This document shows, one piece after another, positions 49,035 through 58,901 of a DNA stretch of 64,000 nucleotides. The position numbers were made by a program, and so were the translations under genes. The stretch is from assembly GCA_946965045.2 (NCBI GenBank), contig OX337234.1, forward strand, positions 2,108,001-2,172,000, given 5' to 3'. This stretch comes from Epithemia pelagica. Its lineage: Eukaryota > Bacillariophyta > Bacillariophyceae > Surirellales > Surirellaceae. Numbering within the stretch: the stretch's first letter is position 1; the number at the start of each line of letters is the position of its first letter. The notes under the pieces were generated by a model. That model was not told the DNA's origin. It made no database searches and saw nothing but the letters and a program-made list of their open reading frames with translations.

Positions 49035-49290
49035 TATCTCTAAGTTGGTTTTGTTTGATTTATATCTTGTCAACCTGATGCAAAAATACAGGAGCACAGG
49101 TGCTAAGTAGACTGCGCATAAATAGTTATTATGTATGAAAGAACGAATGTTTGCAATCCAGGGCCCGGTATCATTTAGATGGCACAGTCAATTGCAACCA
49201 TTCACATTCTCCAAAAAATGTGGACAGAGGAGGAGGGGACAGGACACTGTTCCAATTGAATATTAGCAATACCAAGCATCCGAGATGTAC

Positions 49291-49926
49291 TCAGAGAATG
49301 ACACAAATACAGCCTTGACTCGCCTGTACTTGGTTCGCCGCACTATCAGAGGATTGGCCTGATCGACCAGCTCCCCTGCCGCTTCCTCCATTCGTGCTGT
49401 CCTTCTTTTTCAGTGTTTTCTCTTCGTCGGCATTTTGTTTCGCTGGCCGTATCGAAACATTGATAGGTGTTGGGTGGGTCTTGAATACAGGAATTTCACA
49501 TTCTCCTAAAGTCCTGGTGTCAGGCATTAGATATCCTTTTCCCATACACACCAAACGAATCTGATCCCCATCGGTGCACGGCGGTAAGTCCTCCGGCCAA
49601 ACCGACATGAGAGAGGCTTTCACTTCACCAACAGTGTCGCTAGGATTGCATTCAATCGTGACCGTAAGCCCGTCTCGGTTGGCGAATAAGAAACGTAGAG
49701 TTATCTTATCCGGATCAAATCTGTACGGTGGGCGTGTTTTCTTGCTGGAAGATACTATTGGGCCTCCCTCTGCTGCTGCATTGGTTTTGTCCGCTGCGGA
49801 GGTCGACTCTTCGCTTACGGCCGTCGCCGTTTCCGTGTCTTTGTTCTCCGCTTTTGGAGTGACCGGTTCCTCAGTCACAGACTCTTCTATTATCTCGGGT
49901 GAGCTTTCATTGATTGTATCGGTCAT
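49291..49926 (-). CDS. Membrane-anchored ubiquitin-fold protein (MUB/UBL3-like)
   Basis: 211 aa, ATG 49926. An acidic, disordered N-terminal 65 residues is followed by a ubiquitin-like beta-grasp (KITLRFLFANRDGLTVTIEC, SDTVGEVKASLMSVWPEDLP, QIRLVCMGKGYLMPDTRTL). The linker is Gly/Ser-rich and the protein ends CICVIL: the last four residues CVIL form a CaaX prenylation box and the Cys two before could be palmitoylated. This layout is that of MUB/UBL3 proteins, which sit on the plasma membrane and recruit E2 enzymes or sort cargo to vesicles. No Gly-Gly end for conjugation is present, as expected. Convergent with TerC, 256 bp apart. Confidence 0.9.
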   Translation of the reverse strand: MTDTINESSPEIIEESVTEEPVTPKAENKDTETATAVSEESTSAADKTNAAAEGGPIVSSSKKTRPPYRFDPDKITLRFLFANRDGLTVTIECNPSDTVGEVKASLMSVWPEDLPPCTDGDQIRLVCMGKGYLMPDTRTLGECEIPVFKTHPTPINVSIRPAKQNADEEKTLKKKDSTNGGSGRGAGRSGQSSDSAANQVQASQGCICVIL

Positions 49927-50673
49927 TTTTCAAATACACGACTTGGTCAGAAAATATTCAAAACTTCCAGAACCAAGTGCCAAATTGTAACAGATCCAAT
50001 AGCTGACTTTGGACACTTCACAAAGGACCTTGCGGTGATACACTCTCAAGTGTTTTCGCTAATGGCTCTTCGGATCACCGAGTTAGCTTTGAGAGTTGCT
50101 GAACCACCCTTGATAAACAGACGGCAATGGAAACAACTCGTTGGAAGCCGTTCCCTGTCCATGAGAGAAGACAAAGGAAGAGGTGAGGAGAAAATGGACT
50201 TCCCGAATGGGCTTGACCTTTGAGGGACGCTGGGAAGTAGTACGAACACGAGAAGATGACTGCCAATAGACCTACAACCTACACACTCTATCTCTATCTG
50301 GTTCCATTCTTTGGAATGCTCGATGCTCGATCGCGCAATCGAAAAACTATTGAACTCTATCCGATGCGAGAACGACATGTGATGATGTGGACATCGACAA
50401 GATCTTTTCCTTGCGGTTTGAAAAAGTTGTGGACTTAGATCGGCCACATTGATTGTTTCATCGCTCATCAGGAGGACTTCCTGAAACATTCACGAATAGC
50501 TAAATAAGGCCATCGTCCAAATGCCGAAACTAGAGTCAACAAAGGTAGCTACTTAGACGTCCAAACACGACGCCAACTTCATCCTGAGAATTAACTCTTT
50601 CTGAGCCATGAGTTCTCTAAGTGAGATGCTCGCTCGTCCATTGAATCATCGAGATTGAAACAAGACACCCTCC
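49927..50673. other. Intergenic region upstream of MUB
   Basis: 747 bp between MUB (-) and thioredoxin (-). A 147-codon minus-strand frame (50046-50489) exists but has unbiased composition and no recognisable domain; it is not called. Nothing else is seen. Confidence 0.4.
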
Positions 50674-51278
50674 CTACGACTGCGGTTTGACAATCGCCTT
50701 TTTTATGGCTGCTTCAATGGCCTCTGGATTTGCGCCATTCACTACATCAACTTTCTCGTTATTTACCCAGAAATGAAATGATGGGACACTGCGCACACCC
50801 TCACGCTTCATAAGTTTACTGGTTTCGTTGCATCACGGCGTGATGTCAAAAGTGAGATGGATGTGAAGAGAAAAAGAGCGGAAGATTGAGTAACATGCAG
50901 AGCTCCCAGATCTGAGCAACAATCGGCTCACTTCTCTTACCTTGCATCCGCTGATGCATCTCCAACAACTGACAGGAACACGGCATCTGAGGCGTACTTG
51001 TCGGAGAATTCCGCAAACTTGGGAGCAATCACCTTGCATGGTCCGCACCACGTAGTGCTGTAGTCAACTACGACAAGCTTGTCCCCAGCACTCTTGACCT
51101 CGTTATCGAACGCTCCTTCGCTTCCAATATCCTTGACGGCCATTCTCAAAACAGTTTCCGACGGGACCGACAAATGCCGAGCATCTTGTGACGACCAACG
51201 AGGGGCAAAGGCAGCTGCCAAAGGGGATCCAACGACTAGGAAAAGGAAAGTTACCACCAGCGAGGTCAAATTATACAT
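50674..51278 (-). CDS. Thioredoxin, plastid-targeted
   Basis: Exon 1 is 51278-50941 and exon 2 is 50818-50674; the 122-bp intron has GTAAGA...AACCAG ends and keeps the frame (160 aa). [18 protein letters not shown] is a signal peptide, followed by AAAFAP, an almost ideal diatom plastid-import motif. The thioredoxin domain has [19 protein letters not shown] (WCGPC redox pair), a cis-Pro region in exon 2 ([11 protein letters not shown]) and [16 protein letters not shown]. The fold and active site are complete, so it can be expected to reduce plastid enzyme disulfides. The m, f or other subtype cannot be told securely. Confidence 0.93.
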
Positions 51279-51640
51279 GGTAATTGTTAATTGATCAAGA
51301 ATGGAACGGAGAAAGTAAGAGTATTGTCTCAAGTCTCAAAAGCTCTCCTTTGATGTTGGCAACCCAACAGGCAAGACAACCTATGTCATCGATGTAATTC
51401 AATAATCCGATCTTCTGGTTACTTGACGTTTCTCCCAGAATCTCTACCGTGACTGATAGGTAGTTGAGATGTTCATTGACTTGACTTTACAGTTTTCCAC
51501 AACCCAGCGCCTCAAGAACTCTGAATGAAGATTGAACGTTTTTGATCCTCAACTCTATCGTAGAAGTCGTAGAAGACATACCGGACGCGTGCCTCCCATT
51601 CGACTGCTCGAACGACACACGACGACAGGAGAAGCGCACA
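51279..51640. other. Divergent intergenic region
   Basis: Shared upstream region of thioredoxin (-) and the coiled-coil gene (+). No distinct element is recognised. Confidence 0.4.
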
Positions 51641-52516
51641 ATGGTACGAGGCCCAAGAAGCCAGTCCCCTAATCCCAGCGGACATCGCTCAAGTCATAAC
51701 AACAATGGGACGGCTGGTGGAGGCGGAGATTCTGCCGCCGCCAACGCTCCTACCACAGATCAACAAAATTCAACTTCTATCGCTTCGGTTCCCCTCTCGA
51801 ACAATAACAGCTCATGGTTGAAACAACAACCAGAGCACAAACGACGCAGATACTTCAAAGTGGACGTCCCAATAATACCAGATGACTTGTATCATGCCGT
51901 ATCGTCCAAGATTCGCCAAGAGCGATCTAGTCGCTTTGCGCAACAGGAGCAAAAAATCAAGCACCTTCGGTCGAAACTCAGCGAACAAAAGACAAAAGCC
52001 GAAAACGCTCGTCAGTGGCTGAGTGACCTTGAGAAAAAGAAAGACGAGAAACTAAAAGAGATACGATCTTCGACCGAAGAGGAACAAAAAGCAAAGTTTG
52101 CAGAAATGGAGCAACGTCTCAAAGATGAGCACTCCGCCGAACTTGAAAAGCTTGAAGTACAATGGAAGAAAGAACTTGAAGAAGAATGTAAAGCTGCTAG
52201 CGAGAAACAATCGGCTGAGCGCTGGAAAAAGATTGAGGAGGAAGAGGCAAGACGACAAGAGGAAGAGGAGGCCGCTGTGGCTTCCAAGATTGAATCAGCT
52301 GGAAATGTTGATGCCGGAAGTGATGGAAAGGAACATACCAGAAAGCGCAGGGCTATGGAGAAGGAAATTGATGATCTGAAGCATAAAGTGGAGAAAGCGA
52401 ATGAGAATCGCACAGAGATTATCTGGCTGCTGAAACAAATTATCAAAGCAGAAGAAAAGCAAAAGACAGAATTTGAAAACGCTAAAGCAAAGATCGTGGG
52501 CTCGAAGCAGGCTTGA
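51641..52516 (+). CDS. Coiled-coil protein of unknown function
   Basis: 291 aa from ATG 51641. The first 75 residues are Ser/Asn/Gly-rich and disordered. A short conserved-looking segment, RRRYFKVDVPIIPDDLYHAV, lies near residue 80. From there to the end the chain is a nearly continuous charged coiled coil (EEEEARRQEEEEAAVASKIE and similar), with a break rich in Gly/Asp near residue 220. It has no enzyme motif. Such proteins often serve as structural or scaffold components; nothing more specific can be supported. The frame is open for 33 codons before this ATG but without another ATG. Confidence 0.65.
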   Translation: MVRGPRSQSPNPSGHRSSHNNNGTAGGGGDSAAANAPTTDQQNSTSIASVPLSNNNSSWLKQQPEHKRRRYFKVDVPIIPDDLYHAVSSKIRQERSSRFAQQEQKIKHLRSKLSEQKTKAENARQWLSDLEKKKDEKLKEIRSSTEEEQKAKFAEMEQRLKDEHSAELEKLEVQWKKELEEECKAASEKQSAERWKKIEEEEARRQEEEEAAVASKIESAGNVDAGSDGKEHTRKRRAMEKEIDDLKHKVEKANENRTEIIWLLKQIIKAEEKQKTEFENAKAKIVGSKQA

Positions 52517-53055
52517 CGTCCACTACTTCAGGAGATGATGGATTGCCTGGAGCAATTTCTATTGGGTATGAAAAATCATCTCATTCTTGCGGTCAATGTA
52601 ACAAGGGCGGCGTGCTGTGATCTACAATCTCAAGAAGCGTTAGGGTGGCGGAGGTCCATCACCTTGACTCCATTTCCGAATGAAGCTGTGAAGAAGCATG
52701 GCTCTGCTGCTCTTTGAAGATTCGTTTTATTGTAGACATCAAACTCTTATCGTCTTGAACCTAAAATTGATTTCCAACTCCCAACATCATAACACAATGA
52801 GAAGGTTAGTAGAGCCAAAAGAAATAACTTCACTATAACGTGCGACCACGCAAGATTCCCTCCAACTGCCCCATTCCAACACCAAACCGGTTTGCGACGC
52901 CAGACGTGCTGTGTCTGTGTGACTGTGACGACACATCTGGAAGTTCGCGGACCCTCGTTCAGCGTGAAGTAGGCAAAGAGAAAAAGATATCCTACCATTC
53001 GACGTCTACATTCTATTCAACTGAAGATTGGTCTGATTGGGCAACTTTTCATGGA
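52517..53055. other. Intergenic region upstream of ArgJ
   Basis: 539 bp between two genes on the same strand. It holds the 3' end of the coiled-coil gene and the ArgJ promoter. Nothing else is recognised. Confidence 0.4.
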
Positions 53056-54725
53056 ATGATGATGAAAGGAACGATGCTCTATATGGTTTTGGTGGTGCCG
53101 TCCATGGCGTATGTATCAACGTTTCGTGAAGTTCTTCGTTCTCCTAGAGGAGGTGCGTCGTCGGCGTCGCTCGACGCGTCATCGACAGTTTCTAGTGGTC
53201 GTACGTTTGGACGGAATAGAGGGAAGCTTGCTTCAGCTCTTTCAGAAACAATGGTCGACACTGAATTGGTTCTACCAGACTTTACGGATCAAAATGAATA
53301 TCTGTCGTATTTGGAGCAAGTATCAGCACTCCCAAAGGGTTTTGCCGTCGGAGTGGCCAATGGGGATTTTATCCCGGAAGAAGCGCCGTCCATGGGAACG
53401 ATGAACATCAGAGGGACAGTGATATACTTAACAGAAGGTCCTACAGACAGTTGGACTGCCGTATTTACAAAGAATAAGGTAAGATCTGAGGGCTTCTCGT
53501 GGATCATGTGTTGGGTTGAGTTCGTACTCATGTGTGATGCAGTTTCCCGGTGCCCCAGTGATCGTAGGCAGATCTAGACTTGCAGACAGAGGTCCACTCC
53601 ATGCATTAGTGATCAACAATAAGATATCAAATGTGTGTGCTGGAGGGGATGGAGTAGGTGATGCCGAGAGAGTTTGCGAGGCAGTTGCAGAGGCCCTGTC
53701 TCTTCCTGGCGGCTCCCGATCGGTTTTGCCAAGTTCCACTGGTGTGATCGGTTGGCGGTTACCGGCAGATGTGTTGGCTAAGGAAATTGTTCCTTCAGCT
53801 GTTGCAAACTTACAATCTGATTCCGTATTGCCTGCTGCTAAAGCTATTTGTACAACGGATCGATATCCGAAAGTTCGAAGCAAGACACTGTCTTGTGGTA
53901 GTCGAATTGTGGCGATTGCCAAAGGCGCTGGAATGATTGAACCAAACATGGCAACAATGCTTTCATACGTTATGACGGATGCGACGATTGGAAAAGAAAA
54001 GCTTGAGGAGGTTCTTCCCAAAATCACAAATGAGTCGTACAACTCGATTTCTGTTGACGGGGACGAATCAACGAGCGATACTGTTGCACTCATTGCTTCA
54101 AATCAAATCACCGGAACCAACGAAGCAGAATTTGAAGATGCGCTTATGGAGATTTGTAAAGGATTGGCCGGTGATATCGTTCGAAATGGGGAGGGAACCG
54201 GTCATGTTATGCGTGTGGCTATCTCCAACTTCCCTGGAACGGATTTTGAGGCTCGTCGTTTGGGTCGTCACATTGTTAACTCACCACTTTTTAAATGCGC
54301 TGTAAGTGGGAACGATCCTAATACAGGTCGATTGTCCGGTGCAGTTGGATCTTTCATGGGAAAGTTCAAAAGCGACGAGTCTGTTGCACATCTGTCGCTC
54401 TCGCTGGGAGGAAGAACGATCTTTTTGAATGGCAAGTTTGTGCTGGAAGGCGACGCAGTAGAACGTGAACTTAGTGATCACATGAAAAGTGCGGAATATT
54501 CCGAGGACTCTGACTACCCGCCACATCAAAAATTTGTGGAGAGTAAGTGAACAAGTATCGTTGTTTTGTACTTACGTCGAATTAGATCTGACAAATTCAT
54601 CCGCGCGATCTGCATGAACAGTTGGTGTGGATTTTGGGGAAGGTTCTGGCGATGGAAAAGCTACTGTGCTCGGGAGCGATTTGACAGCGGAATACGTTGC
54701 CATTAATGCAGACTATCGAAGTTGA
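53056..54725 (+). CDS. argJ: ArgJ: glutamate N-acetyltransferase / ornithine acetyltransferase
   Basis: Three exons: 53056-53478, 53543-54542 and 54622-54725. Introns of 64 and 79 bp, both GTAAG...AG, keep the frame (508 aa). The enzyme moves acetyl from N-acetylornithine to glutamate in the cyclic arginine pathway. Motifs: GFAVGVANGDF, FTKNK across intron 1 to FPGAPV, VCAGGDGVGDAE, SSTGVIGWRLP, AIAKGAGMIEPNMATMLSYV with the Thr at which the precursor self-cleaves and which then acts as nucleophile, SVDGDESTSDTV, and the C-terminus GSDLTAEYVAINADYRS carried by the small third exon. The N-terminus (MMMKGTMLYMVLVVPSMAYV) is signal-peptide-like, so plastid or mitochondrial import is likely. Confidence 0.95.
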
Positions 54726-55073
54726 GTGCACGGGCGAAACCTGAAGAGCCCTCCTGTGAAATTATAGGGGAAGAACCCAACTTTAGACTACAGAAAACTG
54801 ATGCTTATAGAGTTGTTTGATCTTGCACCAAAAGCACTTTCTTTGACTTCACCACAAACTCTTAGAGGAGAAGGAAAAGCGTCGAGAAGTTGAACCAAAC
54901 TGTGCTTTTTTTAGGGCTCCTAGCTCCTACAGCACAACTGACGGCCGCGGTCGCGCATAAAATGCGTGAGAGGAAGATCGTGATCTTTCGTGATGATGGA
55001 TCAAAGAAAAATATGTTGCTTCTGTGTTCCAGAACATCCAACCTACCGTCATCATAGAGACAAGAGGGGTGAA
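54726..55073. other. Intergenic region upstream of the methyltransferase
   Basis: 348 bp; the methyltransferase frame is open from ATG 54993 within it, a possible earlier start. No repeat or RNA gene is seen. Confidence 0.4.
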
Positions 55074-56952
55074 ATGCGGATAACGAAGAATTCCCTTTTC
55101 GTCTTCCGATTGGAACACAAGTGGTTGTTCTGTTCCATTCTGATGCAATTGCTATTCGTTCTTTCTCTGCTCCAGTCCGTAAATGGCCTTATTCCGATCC
55201 CTTACAAAAAGGTTCATGTCACGCACTTTGATGTGGAATCAACAAAATGGCACGTGAAGGATAGGAATTTGATTCGGAAGGTCCATAGGCATAGATTAGC
55301 AGGTGTGCAAGCGACGCTGGAAGAACCACCTCACATCGCCAATGCCAATCCCAAGAAACACGAGCTTGCCTACCAGTTTTGCTCTCACACTCGCCGTTCA
55401 ATTCAAGAAGGCACATTTCTCTCGTTTACCCTTTTCGGACCGACAGCTTCCAAAAAGAGAAAGAAAAATCACGGGGAAGAGAATGAAGAAAGCAAAAGAG
55501 TTCTGTCGGAAGAATTACGTGGTTGTTTCAAGAGAATTACGGGTCGGAACGTCCAGCTAAAAAAGAGCCAGGACAAAATGGTGCAAGTGACGTTCAAGTA
55601 TCACTTTGCGACAGATTCTGTGAAGAATTGGCGGTCTTCCGACACTGCGTTGGGGGTTCAGTCACTGTTTATGCTGGAAAAATCCTTCAAGAGCGATGCT
55701 GACAAAACATCATCTGAATGGGGATCCCGCCTATACCCAATTGGCTCGCAGTTTGGCATCCAGAGAGCTATGTTGGAGACGACCAATGTAACCTGGGAGT
55801 TAGATTGTGGGTACCTTACCTCACGACCGCGATTGAAAAAGAAAATTATAACCCATGCACCAGTCGAGCCGGTGTCACTTGCGCATGACCGTGTCAAAGA
55901 TGTACCGATATCCGCTTCATCTGACTTCCTCCAGGCACTTGGCGTTGTGACTGACGATGGTAAACCTAGACCAGGAAAGTCATCAAAATTGCGCCAAATC
56001 CAAAAGTTTGTTGAGATAACCAGTGGTCTGCTTGACAAGGCAACCGCCAATGAAGCCGACAAGTCAGACGACATGGAAGTGATCGATGCCGGTTGTGGGA
56101 GAGGTAAGCATCAGTTGCGCATAGAATGAATCGGTGGCAAACCTCATATTGTGTTATTGATACTGGAAAGGATATTTGACCTTTGCACTCCATTCATTTC
56201 TGTATGACCGCTTTCAGGGGGAACGGTCAATCATGACTCGAGGGATTGACGTTCGACCCAAACTTGTTGCAGAAATTAACAAGGTGGCGCGCTCACTGGG
56301 CAAAATATTTGAAACCTTGAAATTCGAAACTGGCACAATAGACAGTCTGCTGAGTGAATCGGTTTTGCGTAAAACTTCACAACAATCTGAGCGTCGGGCA
56401 ATGGAAGTAATGATAGCCTTACATGCCTGTGATACGGCAACCGACGACGCATTATGGGCAGGTATTTGCCGAAAGGCAGCCGTCATATGTGTTGCTCCAT
56501 GTTGCCAAAAGGAACTTCGACCACAAATTGACATGCATCATCACTTTTCTACTTCGTCATCATTTGCTTCCAACAGTGCTGCTGACGCATCCCCTCACCC
56601 ACTCATCGATGTTCTTCGATACGGGATATATCGAGAACGATTCACGGAAACCATAACAGACTCGATGCGTGGTTTATTATTGGAAATTGCGGGATATGAT
56701 GTCAATGTTTTCGAGTTTATTGGCGGTGAGCATACCAGCAAAAACGTCATGATCACAGCAGTAAGAAAACCCATTCACCAACAAGGGAACAAGGAGGAAA
56801 TTGAGGGGCTACGAAACAGACTTAGGCTGCTCGCCGAGTTTCATGGAGTGAAGCATCAAAAGTTGGCAACATTGATGGGCCAAGACCTTGTTTCGGAATC
56901 AAGACGTGGCGGTGGATCACATCTGTCCCCAAGAAACATGCCTCCACTGTGA
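55074..56952 (+). CDS. SAM-dependent methyltransferase, Methyltransf_32-type
   Basis: Exons 55074-56103 and 56171-56952. The 67-bp intron (GTAAGC...GAAAG) splits the SAM-binding motif, which supports the model: exon 1 ends VIDAGCGRG and exon 2 continues YLTFALHSFL. 603 aa. Later motifs are TRGIDVRPKLVAEINKVAR, MIALHACDTATDDALW and VICVAPCCQKEL; the HACD-ATD plus APCCQ pair is characteristic of the Methyltransf_32 family. ATG 55074 starts a signal-peptide-like stretch (SILMQLLFVLSLLQSVNG); ATG 54993 would add 27 residues. Residues 100-300 are lineage-specific. Methylated substrate (RNA or protein) unknown; some relatives act on tRNA or rRNA. Confidence 0.85.
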
Positions 56953-57335
56953 AAAAGCCCTGTTTTGGTGCAAAACTAGCCTCTGGATGATTTCCTAGAG
57001 AGTTTCAGGATCGGCAGTATCGCTTATGGGAAAATAGCAACCGATGTGGACGAATCTTCTCATTCAAGCATTGTACTCGTGGATGTGATGGTGATGATGG
57101 GGACCAGTCCGACGCTCATTGGCCCCTCTGCGCTGATCCATTTGGCTTCTTGTCTTCGAAGCGAGAGAAAGTTTGTAAACAAGGATGGCTTCACACGCCG
57201 AAGCAAGAACCGGTGCGGACACAAGTGCACTGGGACTCAATTCGCACTCAAATGAGGACAGAAACGTTGTGTTTGTAGTGAGCTAACGTGTAACGTGCAA
57301 AAAATGGCTGTTCGAGTTTATTGTGATCCGTTTTT
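56953..57335. other. Convergent intergenic region
   Basis: 383 bp between the methyltransferase (+) and the hydrolase (-). A 69-codon plus-strand frame here looks spurious. Confidence 0.4.
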
Positions 57336-58549
57336 TTACGAAGCTTCAATGCGTTGTTTTATCCACGAAATGGTCCTTTGGACATAGTCATGAGATTCCG
57401 GTACACTGAGCAAGTCGTGATGTCCGTCAGGAATAATGTCGAACACACACTGGTCCGCTGGCGATTGGGCATGTTTCCGCAAATAGTCGGTTCCCTCCAA
57501 GGGCACGCCATAGTCCTTGGTTCCATGCATGACATATAAGGGTACGGTCACTGCAGGAATCGTTTCACTAACGACCGTATCCAAGGCTTGAACCAAACTC
57601 AAGGCCGTTCCCAATCGAAACGCCAAACCACTACCCGTAAAATTCATTTCCAAATGTCGTGGTTCAGTCCGAATTGCGAGCATTTCCTCGTCTTTCCAAA
57701 TGCGATCTGCACTAATTGGATTGGGCATGAAGCATGGCGTCCAGGTGGGATACAGAGGCGCCAAGACATAACGTAACAGGACATAGACCGGGTAGGGAGG
57801 CAGGTCGCCAATAATAGCAGGAGCCGTCAAAAGGACACCCGTCAACTTCAAGTGTGGATTGTTGTTCTCATCGCTCGTGCTATCAGTATTGGAAAGAGGT
57901 TGTTCCTGCAAACGTTTGGCTGCATGCAACGCCAGTGTACCGCCATAAGATTGGCCGTACAAAAACAAGGGGAGTCCTCCTTGTGTGGGAGAAATTTTTG
58001 TGGCTTGTTGTTTTTGCCTAAGGTTGCTTTGGACAAGCTGAATAAATGAAAGGTAGTCTTTCAAATTTTGTTCCCATGAGGGAATAAAGAAACGGGTGCC
58101 TTCCGAATATCCATGTCCGTAAATATCCAAGGCATACACGGCCATTTGATGCTCGTCGCGGTATACTTGTACCAGCAACGCCACGTTGGTTTTCCGACCG
58201 TCCGATGGTATTTGAAACGCTTCGCCTCCGTGCGACACCACTGTTTGGTTTCAACGGAAAGCAGGTAAGTCAGATATGGCAAACAAATAAGGTGACGATT
58301 TCCGAGATTCAGTAACGCACCTCCATGAAAGAAGACGATTACGGCCTTGGGAGGATTTGTCGTAGGAAGAAAGGCTCGATAATGCAATTTGGCACCATCG
58401 ATGCAGGAGTCCATCCACCCATGCTCATGTTCTCCTAAGGGCGCTTCCAATTCGTCCTGTTCGGCTTGGGTCGGAAACACCTTGGGATCAATATCAATGG
58501 CACGACACACACCAAATACTTTGTGTTCGTGCCGGTGACTACCCGCCAT
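57336..58549 (-). CDS. Alpha/beta hydrolase, monoacylglycerol-lipase-like
   Basis: Exon 1 is 58549-58321 and exon 2 is 58240-57336; the 80-bp intron (GTGCGT...AACAG) joins FFHG in exon 1 to VVSHGGEAF in exon 2 (377 aa). Motifs: the oxyanion HG region at that junction, YALDIYGHGYSEGTR, LFLYGQSYGGTLAL with the nucleophile Ser in GQSYG, YVMHGTKDYGVPLEGT with the acid Asp, and DGHHDLLSVPES with the catalytic His. The pattern fits the Hydrolase_4/monoglyceride lipase group, which cleaves acylglycerols or lysophospholipids. No signal peptide or membrane helix is seen at the N-terminus, so cytosol is likely. Substrate inferred from family only. Confidence 0.88.
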
Positions 58550-58901
58550 TGTTGGTTTCTCTCAATGCAGCAGTAGCTTTCGAACAGCCGCGATGGACGA
58601 ATGCATGGAATCCGGCTCTTTGTCCATTGCATTCGTCAGCAGAGTTCGACCTCATTCGTCTGTGGGGGAATTCGGAAGCAGAGTCACTCGTGACTCGTGA
58701 TATTGGTCCCGGATCGTTAATATGTGCGACCGCATATCTGGCGGAAATGCTTCCGAGTTTGATGTTGCGGTACGCACGACAGACGAGTGGACGGACCGGC
58801 GCGGCGAGAGCGCGGCGACATCTGTCACACTGCATTCGTCTTCCTGGAGTCAAGGCTCATTCTTTGCCTTTGTCCGTCACGAGAGACTGCTGGTAGAATA
58901 G
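58550..58901. other. Intergenic region between hydrolase and retroelement
   Basis: 352 bp. It holds the hydrolase promoter and the undefined left border of the retroelement. No LTR or primer-binding site can be identified, since the right-hand LTR, if any, is outside the window. Confidence 0.4.

Noticed and set aside
50046-50489. 147-codon minus-strand ORF as a gene
   Set aside because: It has an ATG but no domain, no bias typical of neighbouring genes, and competing open frames on the other strand; it lies in the expected MUB promoter.
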